DNA from: Sphingomonas taxi | Lineage (GTDB): Bacteria; Pseudomonadota; Alphaproteobacteria; Sphingomonadales; Sphingomonadaceae | Assembly (NCBI RefSeq): GCF_000764535.1 | Contig: NZ_CP009571.1 | Span: forward strand, 248,001-312,000 | Reading direction: 5' to 3' | Length of the DNA stretch: 64,000 nucleotides | Part shown: positions 1-7,380 of the stretch, piece after piece | Layout: each line of letters starts with the position of its first letter | Numbering within the stretch: the first letter of the stretch is position 1 | Notes under the pieces: model-generated | What the model saw: the letters and a program-made list of their open reading frames with translations, nothing else | What the model was told of the DNA's origin: nothing | Database searches by the model: none | Made by a program: the position numbers and the translations under genes

Positions 1-45
1 CGCATGTCGGAGGGTCTGTGGCCGACCACCTGACGGGCAGCACGT

Positions 46-825
46 TCAGTTCGGTTGGTTACCCTCTTCACGCTGCTTGGCGGCGCGCTCCGTCAGCGTT
101 TTCAACGTCTCGTCGAAGCGGCCCTCGCGTTCGGCCTGACGCAGGAACTGGACCTCGTCAACAAGGATTTCGGCTGGCGTAGGTTGCTGGGCGAATTGCA
201 TGGCGACAGCATCGGCGAACGCGTCGAGCGGCATGTAGCCTGGTCGGTTCGCCTGTCCTGGCGTGAGGTCGGTCTGCACGCCCGGCGGGGCCAGCTCGAT
301 CACCTCGATCTTGCCCGCCAACTGGGTCCGGAGCGAGACTGAGTAGGAGTGGATAGCTGCCTTGGTCGCCGAGTAGGTCGGCGCCGCCACCAGCGGCACA
401 TATGCAAGGCCCGAGGTGACCGTGACGATCGCGGCATCGGGCTGACCCATAAGATGGTCGATCAGCGCGTTCGTCAGCCGGATCGTGCCGAGTATATTGA
501 TCGCCAGCGTCGCTTCGGCGTCGGCCAGGTCGCGCCGACCCGTCAGATCCTCAAACTTCATGATGCCGGCATTGTTGAACAGCACGTTCAGCGCCGGAAA
601 GTCGGCTACGACCTGCTTGGCGAAATCGTCGACTTGCGCAGCGTCTTCGACATCCAGCGTTATTGTATGGATGCGATCACGCCCATCTGCCGCCCGCTGA
701 AGCGCCTCTTGGCGTCGCCCGGCGATTATGACCGTGTCACCGCGATCATGGAAGCGGTGCGCCAGCGCTTCGCCGATACCGCTGCCTCCACCCGTCATCA
801 GGATCGTGTTGCCGCTAATCTTCAT
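46..825 (-). CDS. SDR-family oxidoreductase (DltE-like)
   Basis: A 259-residue NAD(P)-dependent short-chain dehydrogenase. Seen: the Rossmann dinucleotide loop TGGGSGIG near residue 11, the NNAG motif, and the catalytic YxxxK (YSATK) after a Ser-bearing strand, all in the order of a classical SDR. The internal arrangement resembles the COG3967 (DltE-like) subgroup, whose substrates are mostly unknown. I start it at the ATG preceding MKISGNT because GGAG lies eight bases upstream and the SDR fold begins there; a longer upstream reading has no fold. It is transcribed toward the left edge and has no partner visible in the window. Function beyond 'oxidoreductase' is not supported. Confidence 0.9.
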   Translation of the reverse strand: MKISGNTILMTGGGSGIGEALAHRFHDRGDTVIIAGRRQEALQRAADGRDRIHTITLDVEDAAQVDDFAKQVVADFPALNVLFNNAGIMKFEDLTGRRDLADAEATLAINILGTIRLTNALIDHLMGQPDAAIVTVTSGLAYVPLVAAPTYSATKAAIHSYSVSLRTQLAGKIEVIELAPPGVQTDLTPGQANRPGYMPLDAFADAVAMQFAQQPTPAEILVDEVQFLRQAEREGRFDETLKTLTERAAKQREEGNQPN

Positions 826-1338
826 GGTTGATCGCTCCGCATCGGGAAAAGGTCGTCGGCTCAGAATGATCGCCGCACCGGATCGTTCATCGATGCCTGA
901 GCCGGCGCGTCGACATACCTGAACGAGCGACCGAATTCGGTAGAGCCTCAACCTGTCCTGAATGACTGCAACTGGGCGGAAGCGGAAGCGATACCCACCA
1001 ATCGCCCGTGATCGCATAATGAACGGGTGTCCGAAGATGGTGAGCGCACAAATTGGTTTGGCAGTCGGCTTCCGGGTCCGAACGGTTATGGCCTGCCGAA
1101 CATCGCTATCATCGATGCCTGCCGTCGATCTATGCGCCAGTGAGGTCGGTGGATGCCGTAAATGTGCAAGAATATCCCGGAATGCTATCGACGGCAGGCA
1201 GGGTACGTCGTGCTGAATGGCCGCTCGAAGCGCAAGCGAGACAGCAATCGCTATGCCGGCACTATGAAGAAATCTAAAATCAATCTCGAGATGCTACGTC
1301 GCGCGCGATAGCTGAACTGCCACAACAAGGATTGTGGC
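826..1338. other. Intergenic stretch without a recognisable gene
   Basis: About 500 bases between the SDR gene and the first accessory gene. Short open frames exist on both strands but none has a ribosome site, a hydrophobic pattern or family resemblance. The only structure noticed is the spaced inverted repeat at 1116-1200. It probably holds the SDR promoter. Confidence 0.5.
1116..1200. repeat. Perfect 14-bp inverted repeat with 57-bp spacer
   Basis: TGCCTGCCGTCGAT at 1116-1129 is repeated as its exact reverse complement at 1187-1200. The 57 bases between are not coding. The layout could be a miniature inverted-repeat remnant, a long-loop hairpin or a chance pair; no flanking target duplication was seen. 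Confidence 0.55.
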
Positions 1339-1887
1339 ATGCCTGCTCGACATCGTCTGCAACCCGTCGATTTTGGTCTCCGTGCTGTCGGTGCACTTCT
1401 CTGCTGCATCGCCTACGTTGCGATCGCGCATCTCACGGCCATGCACATCCGGCCTCGATCGGCAGGAGCGCTCGCCTACGGCCTGGCCACGGCCGGCTTC
1501 TTGGGTGCGAGTGCGGGCAGCACCATGACCGTTCTCGGTCATCATCTCTTCGACGCGATCGAGGTGAGCCAGCGGTGGCAGCACCGGCCGCAAGCCATAA
1601 CGCAATCGTATCTTCAACCGGAGTTTGCAACTGCGATGGACAGGTCGGATGTCGAGATGCTGGTCGTCGGTATGGATGCCGACGGCGGCTGGACGGTACT
1701 AGGCGGCGAAGGGTGGCTGCTCGGACGTTTTCCCACAAGACAAGCGGCCCAGCATTACGCGCGCGACCAGCGGCGGCAGCGTCCGGCCATTTCGATCGCG
1801 TCGTCATCGGGCCATCCTCCCCGGCTTGAGGGGCGTCTCAGCCTGGCAAGCGTGCAGCGGCCCAACGGATCTGTCGGGAATGTATGA
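1339..1887 (+). CDS. Hypothetical protein: membrane N-terminus plus small GRF/AA-motif domain
   Basis: 182 residues, no known function. Seen: two hydrophobic segments in the first 60 residues (around RAVGALLCCIAYVAI and GLATAGFLGASAGS), then a soluble part from about residue 100 with the pattern VVGMDADGGWTVL...LLGRF..R.AA. That second part matches the protein at 3333-3596, so this reading frame may be two formerly separate genes joined, with the internal ATG at 1636 a possible second start. It overlaps the next gene by eight bases, suggesting translational coupling. No strong ribosome site precedes the chosen ATG. Confidence 0.5.
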   Translation: MPARHRLQPVDFGLRAVGALLCCIAYVAIAHLTAMHIRPRSAGALAYGLATAGFLGASAGSTMTVLGHHLFDAIEVSQRWQHRPQAITQSYLQPEFATAMDRSDVEMLVVGMDADGGWTVLGGEGWLLGRFPTRQAAQHYARDQRRQRPAISIASSSGHPPRLEGRLSLASVQRPNGSVGNV

Positions 1888-2209
1888 CATGGGCCACCGC
1901 CTCTGCGGTCTCGCCACGTTCGTGTTGGGATGTCTCGGATGGCTGCTCGTCATCCACGGCAGGGCGCTATTCAGGCGTGGAGATCGGTCAACGGGTATAG
2001 CAGGACGCGCGCCATATCCCAGCTTCCGCTCGAGACTGATAGCGCCGATCACTGCAGCCGGGCGCGCCTACGATACGCGACATGGTGCCTTGGTGATGAA
2101 GACGCGGCACGCGGCGGCTTCAGGGCAGGCATCGGCCGGCCGGCACGCCAGCGAAGGGACGGGTTGCCCGGGACATCAAAGCGCTGTCACCATCCGGCCG
2201 CGGCGTTAA
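1880..2209 (+). CDS. Small membrane protein with VIHG motif
   Basis: 109 residues of unknown function. One strong transmembrane segment lies near residues 5-25 and ends in LLVIHGRALF, followed by an arginine-rich cytoplasmic tail. The segment resembles the protein at 4121-4384, which ends its hydrophobic part in LMIHGKRVG, so the two look like diverged paralogues. The start ATG overlaps the stop of the preceding gene in the string ATGTATGA. The C-terminal third is low-complexity and Arg/Ala-rich, and its reading may have decayed. Confidence 0.45.
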   Translation: MYDMGHRLCGLATFVLGCLGWLLVIHGRALFRRGDRSTGIAGRAPYPSFRSRLIAPITAAGRAYDTRHGALVMKTRHAAASGQASAGRHASEGTGCPGHQSAVTIRPRR

Positions 2210-2218
2210 ACGACATCA

Positions 2219-3187
2219 ATGCCTGTCATTGCTGCCTATCTATACCGGCATGGCCGCCGGGTACGCGAGATTGCCATCGACGAGCGCGTCGACTGCCCAA
2301 TCGATCGGTCTGAGTTCGTCTGGATCGGGCTGACCGATCCGTGCGCGCAGGAGGTGGATCATCTCCGGCAGCTCTACGGTCTCCATCCTCTTGCGGTGGA
2401 GGATTCGCTGAAGGACGGGCAGCTGCCCAAGGTCGACGTCTACGGCGACCAGCTCTTCGCCATCGGCCGCACGGCCTATCTTGACGGCGGACATATCGTC
2501 TATGGCCAGACCGCCGTCTTTTTGGGGCATAGCCACATCATCACCGTGCGGCAGGGCTCGGTCCGCTCGCACAAGCCGCTGCGAGCACATCTGGAAGCAT
2601 CGCCCGATCTGCTCGGCCAGGGCTGCGACTACGTTCTGCACGCGATCCTCGATTTCATCGTCGACGGCTATCTGCCGTTGGTGACGGCGCTCGAAGACGA
2701 GGTCGCCGCGATGGAGCAGCGGATGCTCGACACGTTCCTCGACCGCGCCGAGATCGCGCGCATTTTCGCGCTGCGGCGCGAGCTGATGCGCTTCGACCGT
2801 ATTCTGGTGCCGATGGAGGAGGTCGCCCGCAAGCTCGCCAAGAACGACCTGCCGTGCATCGATGGGGAAGCGCGCCATTATTTCCGCGATGTGCTCGACC
2901 ATGTCCGCCGGGTCGAAGCGATGGCCAGCGGCTTGCGCGAAGTCCTGACGTCGGTGTTCGAGTTCAGCAACCTGATCGAGCAACAGCGCACCGGCACGAT
3001 TACGCGCCAGCTCGCCGCGTGGGCGGCAATCCTCGCGGCGCCGACCGCCATCGCCGGCATCTATGGCATGAACTTCGAACATATGCCCGAACTGCATAGT
3101 CCCTACGGTTATCCGGTGACGTTGGGCGTCATCCTGACCGTCTGCGTGTCGCTATACTGGCAATTCAGGAAGGCGCGCTGGCTCTAG
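2219..3187 (+). CDS. corA: CorA-family magnesium/divalent cation channel
   Basis: A 322-residue CorA-type channel: a long cytoplasmic alpha/beta funnel followed by two C-terminal transmembrane helices. The diagnostic YGMN signature (IYGMNFEHMPEL, around residue 283) sits at the end of the first helix, and the protein ends with a short basic tail (FRKARWL), as in the family. Family knowledge: a homopentamer in the inner membrane carrying Mg2+, Co2+ or Ni2+; some members with altered periplasmic loops carry Zn2+ instead. The EHMPEL loop is the usual GMN-downstream acidic loop. It lies between two copies of a small hypothetical gene pair, unlike a typical housekeeping context, and starts nine bases after the preceding stop. 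Confidence 0.93.
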   Translation: MPVIAAYLYRHGRRVREIAIDERVDCPIDRSEFVWIGLTDPCAQEVDHLRQLYGLHPLAVEDSLKDGQLPKVDVYGDQLFAIGRTAYLDGGHIVYGQTAVFLGHSHIITVRQGSVRSHKPLRAHLEASPDLLGQGCDYVLHAILDFIVDGYLPLVTALEDEVAAMEQRMLDTFLDRAEIARIFALRRELMRFDRILVPMEEVARKLAKNDLPCIDGEARHYFRDVLDHVRRVEAMASGLREVLTSVFEFSNLIEQQRTGTITRQLAAWAAILAAPTAIAGIYGMNFEHMPELHSPYGYPVTLGVILTVCVSLYWQFRKARWL

Positions 3188-3332
3188 CCGACGGCTGGAA
3201 TGCGACGAACCGTTTGCAATGCTATGCGCGCGCTATGCCGTCTCCGCAAATCGACCTCGAATGGCTATGAGCGGCTGCGTAGCTATGCCGGGCGGGCGCA
3301 GGACACCCGATCATAGAGGCAATCGAGGCGAC

Positions 3333-3596
3333 ATGTCGTCTGAACCCATTACGGAGCCCGACGAACGCGGGCTCGTCATCTACGTCGGTCAAGATGTGGC
3401 GGGTCACTGGCTGGTGCAGGACAATTGCAGGAAGCTGGAGGGCCGTTTCGTCTCCCGGAGTGCGGCGCTGAGTTTCGCACATGCCGAACGCGACATCTAT
3501 CATGCACGCCTTGAGCTGAGCGCGCTGACCATGGTGCCGCTCATCCCCTTCGGTCCCGTCGCGGCCGAAGAGCATATGCTCCTTCGCGCCGCCTGA
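3333..3596 (+). CDS. Small hypothetical protein, paralogue of the C-terminal part of the gene at 1339
   Basis: 87 residues. Seen: the pattern VGQDVAGHWLVQ, then LEGRF..RSAALSFA, aligning with VGMDADGGWTVL and LLGRF..RQAAQHYA of the upstream protein. The fold is probably a small beta-beta-beta-alpha unit like DUF2188, but that is inference from the strand and helix pattern only. The start at ATG 3333 has GAGG about six bases upstream; the frame stays open further 5-prime but looks non-coding. It is followed 12 bases later by a methyltransferase-like gene in the same direction. Confidence 0.55.
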   Translation: MSSEPITEPDERGLVIYVGQDVAGHWLVQDNCRKLEGRFVSRSAALSFAHAERDIYHARLELSALTMVPLIPFGPVAAEEHMLLRAA

Positions 3597-3608
3597 CAGG
3601 ATCCGATC

Positions 3609-4124
3609 ATGACACACGAGATGACGGTCGGCACCATGCCGACGTGTTTCCGCGCGTATCGTCGCGCCTCCCAGGCACCCGGCTGCCGAACCGTTTGCGC
3701 CGACCGACGTTGGCCGCAGATCGCTGCAGCCCTCGGAGAACTGCGGGAGCGCGGCCGCCATGCGGTGCGTATCGTCGATGCCCAGTGCGCCTGCGGTACG
3801 CTTCTTATCGTGGCGGCGCGCCACGCTCACGCAATGGGCTTCACAGGCATCGAGGCGCGTGGGATCGACCGCTCGCCGGCACGCATCGGGCGGGCGCGGG
3901 CGGCGGCCAACCGTCTGTGTGATCCGGCGATAGGCTTTCGCTTCGAGGTCGCCGATACGGTGGAGGCGCTCGCCGAAGAGGCCGACTTCCCGGCGGACAT
4001 CGTTTTATGGCACGACCAATCATCAGGCGGTTTGCAAGCCGGCATCCGCGAGGCGGTGACTGCTGCAGGCGACCTCATCATCGGTGATCCGGCGCCTGGT
4101 ACGTTCGTGAAGGCGGCGGCATGA
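3609..4124 (+). CDS. Putative class I SAM-dependent methyltransferase
   Basis: 171 residues. A Rossmann-like motif I (VRIVDAQCACGTLL, near residue 55) is followed by an acidic strand end (ARGIDRSPARI) and a third strand (FRFEVADTVEAL), the order of a class I methyltransferase. The glycine-rich loop is degenerate (DAQCACGT instead of DxGxGxG), so activity is uncertain. Substrate unknown. It overlaps the next small membrane gene by four bases (ATGA), so the two are coupled. It may be a structural rather than catalytic homologue. Confidence 0.6.
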   Translation: MTHEMTVGTMPTCFRAYRRASQAPGCRTVCADRRWPQIAAALGELRERGRHAVRIVDAQCACGTLLIVAARHAHAMGFTGIEARGIDRSPARIGRARAAANRLCDPAIGFRFEVADTVEALAEEADFPADIVLWHDQSSGGLQAGIREAVTAAGDLIIGDPAPGTFVKAAA

Positions 4125-4384
4125 CCCGTCGCGACCTGCAATGGAAGGCGGTTGGCTTCGTCCTGACCGCAGGCTCCTGTGCGATGTCGCTCGCGCTCGA
4201 CGGTTCGCCGCTCATGATTGGCTTCTTCTTCCTGGCCTTCGTCGGCATGCCGCTGATGATCCACGGCAAGCGGGTGGGCCAGGCATTCCGCGCCGAGCGA
4301 CGTGGGCATTATCACACCGCCGACGTGCTGCACGCCGCCCGCCTTCGCCGACGCCTCAAGCGTGACGGCGATTCCGACTTATGA
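4121..4384 (+). CDS. Small two-helix membrane protein with MIHGK motif
   Basis: 87 residues of unknown function. Two hydrophobic segments (about residues 10-26 and 30-46) end in LMIHGKRVG, followed by a basic tail rich in Arg and Lys. It resembles the protein at 1880-2209. The ATGA overlap with the methyltransferase-like gene shows translational coupling. Its stop falls exactly where the oppositely oriented DUF2141 gene loses homology, so this gene end coincides with a recombination junction. Confidence 0.55.
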   Translation: MTRRDLQWKAVGFVLTAGSCAMSLALDGSPLMIGFFFLAFVGMPLMIHGKRVGQAFRAERRGHYHTADVLHAARLRRRLKRDGDSDL

Positions 4385-4650
4385 TTCTCGCGGAGCAGAT
4401 CGCCGTCGTCGCGCAGGAAATCAGCATCGTTCGCCGGATACAGTTCGAGCTTCAGCCGCCCTCTGGCGCCATGAAGGCCCTCGACCCGGACCGTGACGAA
4501 CGGCCCCGCGCCGGCGACGCAACGGCCATCGCCCGGCAGCGCTGCCGAGGCAGGTTGAACCGCGCAACCCGTGCCGATGAGCGCCGCAAGACGACAGAGC
4601 GTCATCGCAAGCCGGGCCGGTCGGGCGGCATAGCCGGCAGCTATGCTCAT
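4312..4650 (-). pseudogene. DUF2141-family protein, 3-prime truncated
   Basis: Reads with a signal peptide and then the N-terminal half of a DUF2141 domain: VTVRVEGLHGARGRLKLEL followed by YPANDADFLRDDGDLLREN. Full-length relatives are around 140-150 residues and continue with a beta-rich half containing a DxDxNG-like stretch; here homology stops at about position 4385 and is replaced by an Arg/Ser-rich tail of unrelated frame. Its start overlaps the stop of the preceding outer-membrane-like gene by four bases, so it was the third gene of the glycosyltransferase operon. Probably non-functional. Confidence 0.75.
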
Positions 4651-5351
4651 AGCTGGTGCACCATGCGAAGCCCGGCGCGGGGCCGCCACGCGCTGCCCTC
4701 GTCGCGTGCCGCCCCGAGGCCGAACTGCAGCTGAATCCGCCGGCTCAGGCCCTGTTGCAGCTGCGGCATCACCAGCGTCGAACGCGCGCGGCCGATCCTC
4801 AGGTTGACCTCGACCCCCGCGGTACTCGCGGCGGCGATATCGTAGAAACTGGTATGGTTGATCAGCAACGCGCGGGTCTCGGCGCCTGCCGCGCCGACAT
4901 CGCCGATGCCGACCATCGTCAGCGTGCTGGTCCTGCGTCCGAACCGATTGCCGACCACGTACAGCACCGAACTCTGGAAGCGACGATGCTCGCGGTTCCA
5001 CAGGCCGAGATATTGGACGCCGTGGATGCCGCGGCCCCGATTGAACTGGCCGAACGTCCCTTGCAGGCCGAGCTTATAGTCGGTGACGCGGCGATCCTCG
5101 AACGGCAGTTCGAACTCGATCGCCATATTATCGGCAAAGGCATATTCGATTTCGGGCGCCCATTCGACCGTCCGATGCGGACCGGACAGGCTGCGCTGCG
5201 CCAAGGCGTTGACCTCCAGTTCGCCGCGCCGGGCGCCGAGCGGGCGAACGAGGTCGAAGACCATCGGCTCGGCGATCACCGGCGCGTCCTGTGCTTCGGC
5301 ATCGGTGGCGAAAGCCGCGAGCAGCAGGAGACCGAACCACAGCCGGGTCAT
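4647..5351 (-). CDS. Secreted beta-rich protein of unknown function (outer-membrane-like)
   Basis: 234 residues with a cleavable signal peptide (MTRLWFGLLLLAAFATDAEA). The mature part is rich in alternating aromatic/hydrophobic strands (VEWAPEIEYAF, IEFELPFE, YKLGLQGTFGQF, FQSSVLYVVGNRFG), as in a small beta-barrel or transporter-like outer-membrane protein. No catalytic motif was recognised. The start overlaps the glycosyltransferase stop by four bases (ATGA), and its own stop overlaps the DUF2141 start in the same way, so the three form one coupled operon. A role in envelope lipid or glycan placement is inference from context only. Confidence 0.7.
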   Translation of the reverse strand: MTRLWFGLLLLAAFATDAEAQDAPVIAEPMVFDLVRPLGARRGELEVNALAQRSLSGPHRTVEWAPEIEYAFADNMAIEFELPFEDRRVTDYKLGLQGTFGQFNRGRGIHGVQYLGLWNREHRRFQSSVLYVVGNRFGRRTSTLTMVGIGDVGAAGAETRALLINHTSFYDIAAASTAGVEVNLRIGRARSTLVMPQLQQGLSRRIQLQFGLGAARDEGSAWRPRAGLRMVHQL

Positions 5352-6553
5352 CGCGTCGCCCCGCGTGCAAGCAATTCGGTATAGGCGTCCCATACCATGG
5401 CGGAGGCGCGATCCCAGCTATAGCCGGCGCTTGCCTCGCGCGCGCGCCGGCCGATCGCTCGGCGCCGCTCGGGGAACATGACGAGACGGGCGAGCGCTTC
5501 GGTCGCGGCATCGAGATCGCCCGCCGGATAGAGGAGGCCGCCACCGTGATCGAGCAAGGCCGCGGCGCTCGGCGCATCGACGCTGACAGTCGGTAGGCCG
5601 CTCGCCATGGCTTCCAGCGTGACGTTGCCGAACGCCTCGGTGACGCTTGGATTGAAGAAGATATCGGCGCTGGCGACAGCGCGGCCGAGCGCGGCGCCGT
5701 CAAGATGGCCGGTCAGTCGCGCGGCCGGCAGCCGCTGCCGCAGCCATTCGCGCTCCGGTCCATCGCCGATGACGAGCGGTTTGACCGCGACGCCGGCACC
5801 GGCCAGCCGGTCGATGACCTCGACATAGTCCGCCAACCCCTTTTCCCGGACGAGGCGGCCGAAGAACAGGACGGCACAGTCGTCGCCGGTGATATCGTTG
5901 ACGCGCCGCCACGATAGGTCACGGCGGGCGGGATCGAATTGATGACGGTCGACGCCGCGGCTCCACAGTCGCGCCACCTCGCCGAGACCTTCGGCGGCGA
6001 ATTCGTCAAGGATAGGGTAGGTCGGCACGAGAACGCAGTCGCACTTGCGATAGAAGCGCCGGAGATGGCGTTCGATCGCCGGACGGACGAGGCCTGCACC
6101 ATAAAATCGGGCGTAGGTTTCGAACCGGGTGTGCAGGCTGGCGACGAGTGGCACGTGCAGTGCGCGCGCGAGGCGCTGCGCGGCGAGCCCTGTCCAGTCG
6201 GGCGCCGAAACGTGGATCAGGTCCGGTTTGAAGCTGTGGATGTCGCTTCGCAGCCGAGAGGACAGGCCAAGGCCGAGGCGATAGTCGCCGCGTCGGGGAA
6301 GACGGATCGATGGCACGGAGACCAGTGTGCCGCTAGGCGCGAAGGCGGGATCGGGGGCGGTGGGTGAATAGACGCGAACGTGTGCGCCTCGCTGTTCGAG
6401 GTCTTCGACAAGCCGGTTGAGCGCGCGATTGGCGCCGTCGCGGATATAATTGTAATTGCCCGAGAACAGCGCGATGCGGATGGCGGGTCGGGTCTGCGCG
6501 CCGGGCATCGGATCAAGCGGAATCGGACGCGCGCGGGTGGCGGCGGTCGCCAT
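5348..6553 (-). CDS. GT4-family glycosyltransferase
   Basis: 401 residues with the GT-B fold of CAZy family GT4. N-terminal domain: the nucleotide-fold start RIALFSGNYNY, then DLIHVSAPDWTGL. C-terminal domain: FFGRLVREKGL, VIGDGPER, and the donor-binding stretch PSVTEAFGNVTLEAMASG, where the E(x7)E pattern positions the sugar nucleotide. Overall arrangement resembles alpha-mannosyltransferases acting on diacylglycerol or lipid-linked acceptors, but the acceptor cannot be read from sequence. I chose the ATG preceded by GGAG nine bases upstream over an in-frame ATG five codons earlier. It leads a three-gene coupled operon and is divergent from the two-component system. Confidence 0.88.
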   Translation of the reverse strand: MATAATRARPIPLDPMPGAQTRPAIRIALFSGNYNYIRDGANRALNRLVEDLEQRGAHVRVYSPTAPDPAFAPSGTLVSVPSIRLPRRGDYRLGLGLSSRLRSDIHSFKPDLIHVSAPDWTGLAAQRLARALHVPLVASLHTRFETYARFYGAGLVRPAIERHLRRFYRKCDCVLVPTYPILDEFAAEGLGEVARLWSRGVDRHQFDPARRDLSWRRVNDITGDDCAVLFFGRLVREKGLADYVEVIDRLAGAGVAVKPLVIGDGPEREWLRQRLPAARLTGHLDGAALGRAVASADIFFNPSVTEAFGNVTLEAMASGLPTVSVDAPSAAALLDHGGGLLYPAGDLDAATEALARLVMFPERRRAIGRRAREASAGYSWDRASAMVWDAYTELLARGATR

Positions 6554-6705
6554 TGTCGAAAACTCCATTTCGAGAGCGAGGGATCGGTCGTCGCCGCAGC
6601 GATGGCGGCGCGGGTGCTGGAGATCGGCTAGATCCACTGGATTACGTGAACCTTACGTCGCGCCGACGAAGACAGGGCGGGGCAACTGGGCTAGCCGGAG
6701 CAACG

Positions 6706-7380
6706 ATGCGCTTGTTGATCATCGAAGACAGTGCCGATCTGGTACGGATGCTGCGCCGCGTGTTCGAGGGCGCGGGGCTCGCACTCGATCATGCCGGCAC
6801 CGCGGAGGACGGCATGCTGATGCTCGATGTCGGTCATTATGCAGCGGTCATCCTCGACATCGGTCTGCCCGATCGCGACGGGCGCGAGGTGGCGCGGGCG
6901 ATGCGGATGCGCGACGATCCGACCCCGGTCCTCCTGCTGACCGCGCGCGGCAGCGTCGCCGATCGCGTGTCCGGCTTCGATGCCGGGGGCGACGACTATC
7001 TCGTCAAGCCGTTCGCGCCGGAGGAACTGGTCGCACGCGTCCAGGCGCTGCTGCGGCGGAGCGGGATGGTCGCGCATCGCGAGATCGTCTGCGGCAATAT
7101 CGTTTTCGACCCGGCATCACGCGACGTCCGCATCGCCGGCGTCGTGACGGTGCTGTCGGCGCGCGAGCTCAGCGTGCTGGAAGCGCTCATTCACCGCCAC
7201 GACCGCGTCGTCGCCAAGAGCCAGCTCGAAGCGCAATTGTTCGGCATGGGCGACGAACTCGGCTCGAACGCGCTTGAGGTGTATGTCCACCGCCTGCGCC
7301 GCCGATTGGCCGAGGCGGCGGCGAGCGCGCAGATCGTCACGGTCCGCGGAGTTGGCTATATGCTGGTCGCATCGGCGTGA
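6706..7380 (+). CDS. OmpR/PhoB-family response regulator
   Basis: 224 residues. Receiver domain residues 1-115 with the acidic pocket EDS (8-9), phospho-acceptor Asp51 in VILDIGLP, switch Thr79 (LLLTARG) and Lys101 (YLVKPF). A winged-helix DNA-binding domain follows (about 128-222: LSARELSVLEAL ... LEVYVHRLRRRL). Start ATG 6706 has GGAG six bases upstream. The stop overlaps the GTG start of the histidine kinase by four bases (GTGA), so the two are one operon. It is divergent from the glycosyltransferase operon, a possible target, although no operator could be identified. Confidence 0.95.
   Translation: MRLLIIEDSADLVRMLRRVFEGAGLALDHAGTAEDGMLMLDVGHYAAVILDIGLPDRDGREVARAMRMRDDPTPVLLLTARGSVADRVSGFDAGGDDYLVKPFAPEELVARVQALLRRSGMVAHREIVCGNIVFDPASRDVRIAGVVTVLSARELSVLEALIHRHDRVVAKSQLEAQLFGMGDELGSNALEVYVHRLRRRLAEAAASAQIVTVRGVGYMLVASA

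Noticed and set aside
2240..3097. Long minus-strand open frame of 285 residues opposite corA
   Set aside because: It is the antisense of a clear CorA gene; composition is His/Arg-rich with no family pattern and no ribosome site.
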